Shown here: in pieces, positions 17,171-26,789 of the stretch
How the letters are laid out: each line of letters begins with the position of its first letter
Position numbering within the stretch: the first letter of the stretch is position 1
From: Paramoeba atlantica
Lineage: Eukaryota > Discosea
Reading direction: 5' to 3'
Assembly (NCBI GenBank): GCA_977017575.1
Contig: CDRNVI010000006.1
Coordinates: 62,001-126,000, forward strand
DNA: 64,000 nucleotides
Notes under the pieces: generated by a model
The model's input: only the letters and a program-made list of their open reading frames with translations
Told to the model about the DNA's origin: nothing
Databases searched by the model: none
Made by a program: the position numbers and the translations under genes

Positions 17171-18757
17171 ATGCAAGAGTGTTATAAAGAAGTCCCTTAC
17201 TTAAAACGACATACATTAGTTTGTGCACGCCGGAGTTCTAAGTTAGCAAAGCCGAAGGACTTTCATATTCCGTTACACGTCAAGCCGGGAGTTCCAACTA
17301 TTGACATGAATAAAATTCGAAGCTGGATGTCTACAGCTACCGCCTCAAGATTCGAACAGGTTTGGAAAGAATTATTACGCATGCCATCTTGCCCTGAAAC
17401 ATCTCCTCGTATGAAAGGAAGTTTGAGCCATACAGATCACGAGCTCTTACTTAAGCATGGTATTATTTCTGCGGTATCCGAAAAGGAAGAAAACAAACGT
17501 CCCTCAATGCAATTTCTGGTTCCTTTCACGGTAATTGAAACGGACGATGAGGGCAAGCAACGTCGACGATTTATTTCTTGGACGCGTTCTGACAACGCTC
17601 GGCTGAGTGAATACGTTCCTCAGGTACCCCTACTACATCCATCTAAATATTTGCATAGAGTTAAGGCGCAGTCAGGTCTGAAGAGGGACCTAGTATGTGG
17701 TTTTTATCAAATCTCGATTCCGCAGGAATGTCGTCAAAAATTTCGGTTTTATTCAGACACGGGGGTGTTGTATGAAATGCGCGTTTTGCCGATGGGGCAT
17801 CGGTGCGCCCCGGAATTGATGCACACAGTCACGGCTACGATCGCCGGTATGAAGGGATACTGTAAATCAACCTTTTCACAAGGCGCATTAGATATCTACG
17901 TGGACGGTGTACGGTTTGCTGGTACAGATCAGCAGGCCTGTCAGTACAAGAAATGGGTTGATGACCGCGCGCAAGAGACAGGAGCGCGCTTTAAAGACTC
18001 GGGACTCCTTCCCATGAAGGAGTACGTATTTAACGGTGTTAGGTACGACCATCGCGTACACAAGGTCAACCTGGGACCCAAAGTTGTCGCAAAATTGGAG
18101 AAGGATCAATTTACACGTACTACATTTCTGGAGCTCGAGGCGACGGTGGGGCGCCTCCTGTACTGCTCCTCAGTAGTGGGAATTATTATTCCAAAATACT
18201 ATTTCGCCCTTAAAATATGTCAACGCCGCATAAGCTTGTTAAACCGCATGCCGGAGATGGCCGAAGAGGTAGTGGATCTACCGAACAAAATACGAGATAT
18301 GCTACGGCAGTGGCGAAATGAACTTGTTAGGAACATACCGGTTGAACCTCTCCCGCATCCTGAAATAGCTCCCCGGGAGCATAATTTGTATACAGACGCC
18401 TCAGCGAAAGGATGGGGAGGCATCCTCTACCTCGATTCAGGCGAAGTGATCATCGTGGGGGGGCAATGGAAATCCTCTTGGCAATACGAAGTAAATAGGG
18501 CAGAAGCGACAGCCGTTAGACTTTCCCTCCAGAAGTTGGAGAGACATTTCACCCGGGGCACGTGCTTGCAATTATGGGTAGATAACACTTCGTGCCAAGC
18601 AGCGCTAAACAGAAAAATTTCAAAATCAGGAGGAATATCAAACCAACTCGGTAAGGTTTTGCAATGGGCGAAGGACCGGGGCGTCTGCATCAAGGCCGAT
18701 TACGTCTCAACGAAAGACAACCCGGCAGACCCGGTCAGTAGGAATTTTGCACGATAG
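17171..18757 (+). CDS. YR-1 reverse transcriptase-RNase H (copy 1)
   Basis: 528 residues. RT landmarks: ETDDEGKQRRRFISW, KRDLVCGFYQISIP (motif A), LPMGHRCAPELMHTVTATIAG (motif B), LDIYVDGVRF at the catalytic box. RNase H from about residue 400: LYTDASAKGWGG, NRAEATAVRLS, WVDNTSCQAAL, STKDNPADPVSR. The YVDG form is constant across this family. It would copy element RNA into cDNA and remove the template. Copies 2 and 3 encode nearly the same protein. Confidence 0.9.
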   Translation: MQECYKEVPYLKRHTLVCARRSSKLAKPKDFHIPLHVKPGVPTIDMNKIRSWMSTATASRFEQVWKELLRMPSCPETSPRMKGSLSHTDHELLLKHGIISAVSEKEENKRPSMQFLVPFTVIETDDEGKQRRRFISWTRSDNARLSEYVPQVPLLHPSKYLHRVKAQSGLKRDLVCGFYQISIPQECRQKFRFYSDTGVLYEMRVLPMGHRCAPELMHTVTATIAGMKGYCKSTFSQGALDIYVDGVRFAGTDQQACQYKKWVDDRAQETGARFKDSGLLPMKEYVFNGVRYDHRVHKVNLGPKVVAKLEKDQFTRTTFLELEATVGRLLYCSSVVGIIIPKYYFALKICQRRISLLNRMPEMAEEVVDLPNKIRDMLRQWRNELVRNIPVEPLPHPEIAPREHNLYTDASAKGWGGILYLDSGEVIIVGGQWKSSWQYEVNRAEATAVRLSLQKLERHFTRGTCLQLWVDNTSCQAALNRKISKSGGISNQLGKVLQWAKDRGVCIKADYVSTKDNPADPVSRNFAR

Positions 18758-18949
18758 TTCGATTCAACCGTATTTATATGAAATTTAGTTTATATAGAAT
18801 AATAATAATAATAAAAAAAAAAAAAAAAAATAGTTTCGTTTAGGTTTTGGAGACGCTACGAAAGTCTGGTCAATTTTCGAGCATTCTTCATACAGGTAGT
18901 GATTTTAGTTACCAGTGACAAGGAATTCATTACGAGTGAGCGGGTTGGC

Positions 18950-19735
18950 GGCTGCGGAGCGTGGGGGGCTAAGCCCCTTCACAAAGTATTCCCTTTTCTT
19001 CAACATTCTGAGTTTAATTGTGTGGTACCAGGGCCCCTTTTTGAATATTTATACAGCGCGCGTTATTCAGCAATAGGAGAAATCTACTAGCATCATAAGA
19101 GGAACCATAGCATAACGAGAAGTAGACGTTCAACATAAGCTATGTTTTCAATTAGATACTTCTTTACTTTATCATATTCGTGATTTGATTATGTTAATGT
19201 CCGGATGCCCTCGCCGTGGATTTCTAAAAGTTTACGGTAAGAAATTTAGGCGAGGGCTATTTACTTACGTGGCCGGCGGGCATTGTACGCGCTGTATTTT
19301 AAGCTTTTATATGATTACATTTCAAGTGAAATTATTGATAATATGTATGTATTGTTTCTGGTAGAAATATTGTTCTGTTTGTTGATTTTGTGTTGTGTGA
19401 AGGCTATTCTTCAAAGTTTATTTACACGTTTTCGAAGCCCACCCACCAACCCCCAGCCACGGCTGCGGAGCGTGGGGGGCTAAGCCCCTTCACAAAGTAT
19501 TCCCTTTTCTTCAACATTCTGAGTTTAATTGTGTGGTACCAGGGCCCCTTTTTGAATATTTATACAGCGCGCGTTATTCAGCAATAGGAGAAATCTACTA
19601 GCATCATAAGAGGAACCATAGCATAACGAGAAGTAGACGTTCAACATAAGCTATGTTTTCAATTAGATACTTCTTTACTTTATCATATTCGTGATTTGAT
19701 TATGTTAATGTCCGGATGCCCTCGCCGTGGATTTC
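18950..19735 (+). repeat. YR-1 B1-A2-linker-B2 block (copy 1)
   Basis: B1 and B2 (~275 bp) start GGCTGCGGAGCG and end GTGGATTTC. A2 starts AAAAGTTTACGG. At the B1|A2 junction, arms GCCCTCGCC (19207-19215) and GGCGAGGGC (19249-19257) are perfect inverted repeats around an inner imperfect CCGTGGA/TTTACGG pair. The A2-B2 linker reads CCCACCCACCAACCCCCAGC and is absent at the A1-gag border and before B1. Confidence 0.9.
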
Positions 19736-20862
19736 AACGAGTGTCTGCACTCCTTCCGGTACTTTAACAACCTCTCATGTTACAAAGTGTTTTCACGAAG
19801 TCCCCTATCTCCGTAGGCACTCCGTTATATGTGCCCGCCGTAGCTCGCGGCTCGCTATACCGAAGGATATGAGTCTACCCCTCCATGTGAAAAAGTCAAT
19901 CCCGGTGATTAAATTGGACAAAGTGAAGGAATGGTTAAATCCTGCGGCAGCCACACGTTTTCGCAAGGTACTAAATGAACTTTTATGGGTTCCTACAGGC
20001 CCGTACCCCGAGCCTTCGGTACGTGGTTCTTTGCCCGAGGAAGACATACGTCTACTTGAGGACGCCGGCGTTGATGATGATGATGTATTGGGCCTTTTGA
20101 CTCCGAAAAGTTATGGCCCCTCAACTCCCCAAACGGGCAGTCCGAATACGTCTTGCGACGTATCCGGAGAGCCAGCCATAGCAAGCTACGGCTGACCTCC
20201 GCTTGGAGAGGAGTTAGGTTACAGCTAGGGAGGTGGGGTGCGCTATACCCCTGCGCCTCAGGTAATGCAAATAAGGCGCCCCTTGACCAAAAAAACCACT
20301 CTATCTTTTGAGGGTGGATAAAAAAAACACAAACACATTCCAAAGATTAGCCCGAATGGCACCCACCCTAGTTTCTTAGTAGCTTGTTATATTCGGTACC
20401 GGGCGGTGCCACCCATTCTACGTTGCCAGAATGACATCCGCCCTAATTATTTAGTGCCTCGTTTTACTGGCACCGGGTAGTGTCATCCATATTGTATTCA
20501 TCGTATTCACCCTAGTTCTTTAGCGTCTTGTTATGCGACGCCGGGTGAGTTAGCTCGGGAAGCTGGGATCGCTGAGTCCCATCATCCGACATAAGCCGGA
20601 TGCCCTGACAGGACGCCGGCGTTATAAGCAAGGTTTCGGGGAAGGACCTACTCAAAAGACCATCCATGCAATATATGATCCCCTTTACAGTGGTTGAAAC
20701 CGACGATGAAGGTAATCAACGCCGCAGGTTTATATCCTGGACACGAGATGACAACAACAGGCTTTTAAATTATGAACCGGAAGTTGCGCTGTATCACCCA
20801 TCCAAATATCTACACAAAGCACATGATGCTATGGCAGTGAAGCGCGACTTCACTTATGGTTT
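19736..20862 (+). pseudogene. YR-2 RT N-terminal segments flanking SINE-2a
   Basis: 19736-20072 encodes the region homologous to the start of the YR-1 RT (PYLRRHSVICARRSSRLAIP, IPLHV-like segment, then RGSLPEEDIRLLEDAGV). 20624-20862 encodes the following block (PFTVVETDDEGNQRRRFISW, KRDFTYG). The two are separated by SINE-2a and its target duplication. YR-1 copy 2 follows at 20863. A fossil part of YR-2. Confidence 0.85.
20073..20609 (-). mobile_element. SINE-2a, non-autonomous element with (ATC)n tail and 14-bp TSD
   Basis: It is flanked by identical 14-bp copies of AGGACGCCGGCGTT (20059-20072 and 20610-20623). On the minus strand it begins GTCAGGGCATCCGG and ends in (ATC)n, the layout of a SINE or short LINE-derived element. 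Its GC-rich head has hairpins CATCCG/CGGATG and TGGGA/TCCCA plus three tandem ~75-bp hairpin modules (about 20350-20560), detailed under findings. Related copies lie at 32990-33496 (+) and 59651-59886 (-, partial). It encodes no protein. Confidence 0.85.
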
Positions 20863-21075
20863 AAAAGTTTACGGTAAGAAATTTAGGCGAGGGCTATTTA
20901 CTTACGTGGCCGGCGGGCATTGTACGCGCTGTATTTTAAGCTTTTATATGATTACATTTCAAGTGAAATTATTGATAATATGTATGTATTGTTTCTGGTA
21001 GAAATATTGTTCTGTTTGTTGATTTTGTGTTGTGTGAAGGCTATTCTTCAAAGTTTATTTACACGTTTTCGAAGA

Positions 21076-22119
21076 ATGTCACGCATTGTGAGCGCGGTTT
21101 CTAGAGCGATATCACTCGGACGTGCACGCAGCCCTGATCCGGTACCTCCTGAGTCTCCTCGCAGTTCTCCTAGGGCGACCCGTCATACTCTCAACCCTGA
21201 CCAGGTTGAGGGTATATTGCAAGGAGAGGATATATCGACCCCGCTTAGTGATTCCGCGAAGTCCGATTTTTCGCAAAAAGTCCGTTTTTTACTTACCCGG
21301 GGCCACCGCGTATGGATTCGCGCTATTTGGGGACACAAGGACGACAACGCGCGCCACACTGTCACGGGACGAGTTTATTTTCTCAATCCCGAAGACCCGG
21401 TGGGGAGTGAGTTGAAGGCCCGGTGGGACGACGAGCCTGATGTTGAGTACGGGTTTCCGTTTCCTGACATACACTATTTCTCCATCGAACTTGCGAAGGT
21501 CCAGGCCAGGATGCCCGGGGGGGAGCATGTGGAAAACCCTGTAACTTCCATCGCGCGCGTACCGGTGTCGGACCCCAAGAATTTTTCCCCGGTGATTCCG
21601 AAGACGTGGGGCCCTTGGGTGGAGTCAGAAGATGAGTTTAAACCGCGTGAGTTGATCCGCGAGTTACGGGACACCCCGGAGTTAGGAGTTCGTTTTAATC
21701 CCCCGCCTGCGCGAGAACGACTGTTCCAACTTCTGACAAAGTGGATCTACGCAGCTCGTCAGCTGCAAGACTGGTCAACAGGATATTTTTATGAAATTGC
21801 AACTGGCTTGATTGAAGAACTCCGTAATCATTACTGGGCTGCTGCGGGTGCGCCGGTAGAGCGCGTACAGCAAAGACTCCACCAGGTCTCTACCCCCGAA
21901 GACGTTTATGGTAAAACGATGCTCGAAGAGCAATTGAAGCAAACACGTATAAATCGTCGCCAAGGGCAGCAGCAACTGTGCTATAACTGTCGTGCTCCTG
22001 GGCATATACGGGCGAACTGTCCCCAGCTACGTCAACCGGTTTTCTCCCGGGGGGTGGCGAGTGGCGCTGCACAGACGCAGACAACGTTCCGTCGCGGCGA
22101 AAGACGGACGATCCAATAG
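21076..22119 (+). CDS. YR-1 gag-like protein with CCHC zinc knuckle
   Basis: 347 residues, starting at the first ATG after the A1 repeat (MSRIVSAVSRAIS). N-terminal basic and Pro/Ser-rich region, a central region with WIRAIWGHKDDNARHTVTGR and YFYEIATGLIEELR, and a C-terminal zinc knuckle CYNCRAPGHIRANC near residue 300, followed by a short basic tail. This is a typical nucleocapsid layout. The YR-3 gag is recognisably related (shared FRTRDLIRELRDAPE/FKPRELIRELRDTPE block). Confidence 0.85.
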   Translation: MSRIVSAVSRAISLGRARSPDPVPPESPRSSPRATRHTLNPDQVEGILQGEDISTPLSDSAKSDFSQKVRFLLTRGHRVWIRAIWGHKDDNARHTVTGRVYFLNPEDPVGSELKARWDDEPDVEYGFPFPDIHYFSIELAKVQARMPGGEHVENPVTSIARVPVSDPKNFSPVIPKTWGPWVESEDEFKPRELIRELRDTPELGVRFNPPPARERLFQLLTKWIYAARQLQDWSTGYFYEIATGLIEELRNHYWAAAGAPVERVQQRLHQVSTPEDVYGKTMLEEQLKQTRINRRQGQQQLCYNCRAPGHIRANCPQLRQPVFSRGVASGAAQTQTTFRRGERRTIQ

Positions 22120-22123
22120 GGAT

Positions 22124-22523
22124 TGTCCCCCACCCCAAAAATTCCTACTCGTGCTCGAGCCTTGAAGAGGCAGCGAGCGAAATTGCCAGGATACTTGTGC
22201 GCTTCGCGCATAAAGTTTGTATGGAACGGTGCTCGATATGTGAGCACCGACGGAAATCAGAAGAGGGCCAGGAGGCCGTTACTCGTGACACAGACAAGTC
22301 AAAACGCAAGCTTGACGGATCATATATGTGTGAAGAGAAGTTCGAACCGCGCCGAGTTGCCGATGACAGCAAGAGTGAGACGCGTTATGTTGACAAACAA
22401 AATGTTAGGGATCCAGACCGAGGACGCGAACGCTCCGGTGTTACGAGACGCAATTCGTCCCATGTGGGCTCACACTACGTGGAGGTCGAGAGAGGCAATA
22501 TGGAGTCGAATGGAGGACTTTTT
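22124..22523 (+). CDS. YR-1 tyrosine recombinase, N-terminal part (copy 2)
   Basis: Frame from MSPTPKIPTRARAL to WSRMEDFL, a basic leader followed by the likely start of the recombinase core-binding domain (PMWAHTTWRSREAIWSRM, compare MWSASTWQARARLWERL in YR-3). YR-1 copy 3 interrupts it at 22524; the catalytic part lies at 24454-25200. Confidence 0.7.
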
Positions 22524-24442
22524 AAAAGTTTACGGTAAGAAATTTAGGCGAGGGCTATTTACTTACGTGGCCGGCGGGCATTGTACGCGCTGTATTTTAA
22601 GCTTTTATATGATTACATTTCAAGTGAAATTATTGATAATATGTATGTATTGTTTCTGGTAGAAATATTGTTCTGTTTGTTGATTTTGTGTTGTGTGAAG
22701 GCTATTCTTCAAAGTTTATTTACACGTTTTCGAATTCAATTACACGGTAATTGAAACGGACGATGAGGGCAAGCAACGTCGACGATTTATTTCTTGGACG
22801 CGTTCTGACAACGCTCGGCTGAGTGAATACGTTCCTCAGGTACCCCTACTACATCCATCTAAATATTTGCATAGAGTTAAGGCGCAGTCAGGTCTGAAGA
22901 GGGACCTAGTATGTGGTTTTTATCAAATCTCGATTCCGCAGGAATGTCGTCAAAAATTTCGGTTTTATTCAGACACGGGGGTGTTGTATGAAATGCGCGT
23001 TTTGCCGATGGGGCATCGGTGCGCCCCGGAATTGATGCACACAGTCACGGCTACGATCGCCGGTATGAAGGGATACTGTAAATCAACCTTTTCACAAGGC
23101 GCATTAGATATCTACGTGGACGGTGTACGGTTTGCTGGTACAGATCAGCAGGCCTGTCAGTACAAGAAATGGGTTGATGACCGCGCGCAAGAGACAGGAG
23201 CGCGCTTTAAAGACTCGGGACTCCTTCCCATGAAGGAGTACGTATTTAACGGTGTTAGGTACGACCATCGCGTACACAAGGTCAACCTGGGACCCAAAGT
23301 TGTCGCAAAATTGGAGAAGGATCAATTTACACGTACTACATTTCTGGAGCTCGAGGCGACGGTGGGGCGCCTCCTGTACTGCTCCTCAGTAGTGGGAATT
23401 ATTATTCCAAAATACTATTTCGCCCTTAAAATATGTCAACGCCGCATAAACTTGTTAAACCGCATGCCGGAGATGGCCGAAGAGGTAGTGGATCTACCGA
23501 ACAAAATACGAGATATGCTACGGCAGTGGCGAAATGAACTTGTTAGGAACATACCGGTTGAACCTCTCCCGCATCCTGAAATAGCTCCCCGGGAGCATAA
23601 TTTGTATACAGACGCCTCAGCGAAAGGATGGGGAGGCATCCTCTACCTCGATTCAGGCGAAGTGATCATCGTGGGGGGGCAATGGAAATCCTCTTGGCAA
23701 TACGAAGTAAATAGGGCAGAAGCGACAGCCGTTAGACTTTCCCTCCAGAAGTTGGAGAGACATTTCACCCGGGGCACGTGCTTGCAATTATGGGTAGATA
23801 ACACTTCGTGCCAAGCAGCGCTAAACAGAAAAATTTCAAAATCAGGAGGAATATCAAACCAACTCGGTAAGGTTTTGCAATGGGCGAAGGACCGGGGCGT
23901 CTGCATCAAGGCCGATTACGTCTCAACGAAAGACAACCCGGCAGACCCGGTCAGTAGGAATTTTGCACGATAGTTCGATTCAACCGTATTTATATGAAAT
24001 TTAGTTTATATAGAATAATAATAATAAAAAAAAAAAAAAAAAAAAAAATAGTTTCGTTTAGGTTTTGGAGACGCTACGAAAGTCTGGTCAATTTTCGAGC
24101 ATTCTTCATACAGGTAGTGATTTTAGTTACCAGTGACAAGGAATTCATTACGAGTGAGCGGGTTGGCGGCTGCGGAGCGTGGGGGGCTAAGCCCCTTCAC
24201 AAAGTATTCCCTTTTCTTCAACATTCTGAGTTTAATTGTGTGGTACCAGGGCCCCTTTTTGAATATTTATACAGCGCGCGTTATTCAGCAATAGGAGAAA
24301 TCTACTAGCATCATAAGAGGAACCATAGCATAACGAGAAGTAGACGTTCAACATAAGCCATGTTTTCAATTAGATACTTCTTTACTTTATCATATTCGTG
24401 ATTTGATTATGTTAATGTCCGGATGCCCTCGCCGTGGATTTC
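22524..24442 (+). mobile_element. YR-1 copy 3, incomplete, nested in copy 2
   Basis: A1 22524-22735, an RT-RNase H region (open frame 22867-23973), A-tract (24026-24048) and a single B repeat 24168-24442. It lies inside the recombinase region of copy 2, the same family inserted in itself. It lacks gag and YR regions, so it is broken. Sequence is almost identical to copies 1 and 2. It must have moved in trans or arisen by recombination after insertion. Confidence 0.85.
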
Positions 24443-24453
24443 GTCGAGTAAAA

Positions 24454-25200
24454 ATGATACAGCCTTCCGCTCTCAACGCCGTTTTATTCCTCGATGCACA
24501 AAAATTGGCAATGTCGACAAGATTAGCGTACGCCCGCGGGTTGCATACGATGTACACTCTAATGAACGAAAACACAATTCCTCTGAAATTATACTCAAAG
24601 GCGCTGCAAGCGCAGGGAGCTCTCGAACCTCATCGACAGATGCAACCTCTAACACAGTATCTGCTAACGAAACTTTACAAAAGCGTCACGCCATCACAGG
24701 CCATCGCAATCTTGATTTGCTGGAAGGCTGCAGCGCGCTGGACGGAAGTCGCCGAGCTACAGGCCGACCAATTTCTGAGCATTGCCGAGCAGGAAATCGT
24801 GATTTATTGGGGAAGAAGCACAAAGACAACACGTCTCAATCCATACCGCCCATACATGCACGCCATAATATCAGGACCGGGGACAGAGCAAATAGCGAAT
24901 TACTTGAGACGCCTTCCGAAAAACCAAAAACTGTGCAGGACCACAGTTCGAGAGATGGACCACGAAATAAGAAGGGTGCTAGGAAACGGGTATGGCACCC
25001 ACTCTATAAAACGGGGGGCTGTAACGTATCTACTTCAGGAAGTCGCCAACGGCCACCTCAACTTGTCGGAGGTGCAAATCCTCACAAAGCATCTGAGCTT
25101 AGAGAGTCTTCTCCGATACAATGCTCAGCAGTTGACGACAGCAAGAGCACTGGGCACGCACCGAGTGTCAGCGCGATTGCCCGGACCCTTTCTCCAGTAG
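24454..25200 (+). CDS. YR-1 tyrosine recombinase catalytic region (copy 2)
   Basis: Same catalytic region as in copy 1 (AARWTEVAELQ, THSIKRGAV, LLRYNA), directly after the right end of nested copy 3. The stop overlaps the start of the RT frame as in copy 1. Protein sequence appears identical to copy 1 over this region. Confidence 0.85.
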   Translation: MIQPSALNAVLFLDAQKLAMSTRLAYARGLHTMYTLMNENTIPLKLYSKALQAQGALEPHRQMQPLTQYLLTKLYKSVTPSQAIAILICWKAAARWTEVAELQADQFLSIAEQEIVIYWGRSTKTTRLNPYRPYMHAIISGPGTEQIANYLRRLPKNQKLCRTTVREMDHEIRRVLGNGYGTHSIKRGAVTYLLQEVANGHLNLSEVQILTKHLSLESLLRYNAQQLTTARALGTHRVSARLPGPFLQ

Positions 25201-25202
25201 AA

Positions 25203-26789
25203 ATGCAAGAGTGTTATAAAGAAGTCCCTTACTTAAAACGACATACATTAGTTTGTGCACGCCGGAGTTCTAAGTTAGCAAAGCCGAAGGACTTTCATAT
25301 TCCGTTACACGTCAAGCCGGGAGTTCCAACTATTGACATGAATAAAATTCGAAGCTGGATGTCTACAGCTACCGCCTCAAGATTCGAACAGGTTTGGAAA
25401 GAATTATTACGCATGCCATCTTGCCCTGAAACATCTCCTCGTATGAAAGGAAGTTTGAGCCATACAGATCACGAGCTCTTACTTAAGCATGGTATTATTT
25501 CTGCGGTATCCGAAAAGGAAGAAAACAAACGTCCCTCAATGCAATTTCTGGTTCCTTTCACGGTAATTGAAACGGACGATGAGGGCAAGCAACGTCGACG
25601 ATTTATTTCTTGGACGCGTTCTGACAACGCTCGGCTGAGTGAATACGTTCCTCAGGTACCCCTACTACATCCATCTAAATATTTGCATAGAGTTAAGGCG
25701 CAGTCAGGTCTGAAGAGGGACCTAGTATGTGGTTTTTATCAAATCTCGATTCCGCAGGAATGTCGTCAAAAATTTCGGTTTTATTCAGACACGGGGGTGT
25801 TGTATGAAATGCGCGTTTTGCCGATGGGGCATCGGTGCGCCCCGGAATTGATGCACACAGTCACGGCTACGATCGCCGGTATGAAGGGATACTGTAAATC
25901 AACCTTTTCACAAGGCGCATTAGATATCTACGTGGACGGTGTACGGTTTGCTGGTACAGATCAGCAGGCCTGTCAGTACAAGAAATGGGTTGATGACCGC
26001 GCGCAAGAGACAGGAGCGCGCTTTAAAGACTCGGGACTCCTTCCCATGAAGGAGTACGTATTTAACGGTGTTAGGTACGACCATCGCGTACACAAGGTCA
26101 ACCTGGGACCCAAAGTTGTCGCAAAATTGGAGAAGGATCAATTTACACGTACTACATTTCTGGAGCTCGAGGCGACGGTGGGGCGCCTCCTGTACTGCTC
26201 CTCAGTAGTGGGAATTATTATTCCAAAATACTATTTCGCCCTTAAAATATGTCAACGCCGCATAAACTTGTTAAACCGCATGCCGGAGATGGCCGAAGAG
26301 GTAGTGGATCTACCGAACAAAATACGAGATATGCTACGGCAGTGGCGAAATGAACTTGTTAGGAACATACCGGTTGAACCTCTCCCGCATCCTGAAATAG
26401 CTCCCCGGGAGCATAATTTGTATACAGACGCCTCAGCGAAAGGATGGGGAGGCATCCTCTACCTCGATTCAGGCGAAGTGATCATCGTGGGGGGGCAATG
26501 GAAATCCTCTTGGCAATACGAAGTAAATAGGGCAGAAGCGACAGCCGTTAGACTTTCCCTCCAGAAGTTGGAGAGACATTTCACCCGGGGCACGTGCTTG
26601 CAATTATGGGTAGATAACACTTCGTGCCAAGCAGCGCTAAACAGAAAAATTTCAAAATCAGGAGGAATATCAAACCAACTCGGTAAGGTTTTGCAATGGG
26701 CGAAGGACCGGGGCGTCTGCATCAAGGCCGATTACGTCTCAACGAAAGACAACCCGGCAGACCCGGTCAGTAGGAATTTTGCACGATAG
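25203..26789 (+). CDS. YR-1 reverse transcriptase-RNase H (copy 2)
   Basis: 528 residues, differing from copy 1 by about one residue (INLLNRM versus ISLLNRM). Same RT boxes (QISIP, LPMGHRCAPE, YVDGVRF) and RNase H boxes (TDASAKGWGG, WVDNTSC, DNPADPVSR). Near-identity of three copies marks YR-1 as the youngest, recently active family in the nest. Confidence 0.9.
   Translation: MQECYKEVPYLKRHTLVCARRSSKLAKPKDFHIPLHVKPGVPTIDMNKIRSWMSTATASRFEQVWKELLRMPSCPETSPRMKGSLSHTDHELLLKHGIISAVSEKEENKRPSMQFLVPFTVIETDDEGKQRRRFISWTRSDNARLSEYVPQVPLLHPSKYLHRVKAQSGLKRDLVCGFYQISIPQECRQKFRFYSDTGVLYEMRVLPMGHRCAPELMHTVTATIAGMKGYCKSTFSQGALDIYVDGVRFAGTDQQACQYKKWVDDRAQETGARFKDSGLLPMKEYVFNGVRYDHRVHKVNLGPKVVAKLEKDQFTRTTFLELEATVGRLLYCSSVVGIIIPKYYFALKICQRRINLLNRMPEMAEEVVDLPNKIRDMLRQWRNELVRNIPVEPLPHPEIAPREHNLYTDASAKGWGGILYLDSGEVIIVGGQWKSSWQYEVNRAEATAVRLSLQKLERHFTRGTCLQLWVDNTSCQAALNRKISKSGGISNQLGKVLQWAKDRGVCIKADYVSTKDNPADPVSRNFAR

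Larger units (their letters stand above)
15992..19735 (+). mobile_element. YR-1 copy 1: A1-ORFs-B1-A2-B2, incomplete
   Basis: A1 15992-16202, short gag-like start at 16205, YR region, RT-RNase H region, internal A-tract (18813-18830), B1 18950-19224, A2 19226-19437, C-rich linker 19438-19460, B2 19461-19735. It has the full split-repeat set, so repeat order and boundaries are clearest here. Part of the coding region is missing, so it is a broken copy. Its RT region is almost identical to copies 2 and 3, so insertion is recent. It lies within YR-2. Confidence 0.88.

Noticed and set aside
20386-20600. HDV-like self-cleaving ribozyme in SINE-2
   Set aside because: The GC hairpins suggested it, but I could not find the required nested double pseudoknot pairing from the 5' end; kept only as an unnamed structured RNA.
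24423-26789. A continuous 788-residue frame through the YR-1 copy 2 recombinase and RT
   Set aside because: The first ~260 residues are an out-of-frame reading of the recombinase; the real RT starts at about 25203.
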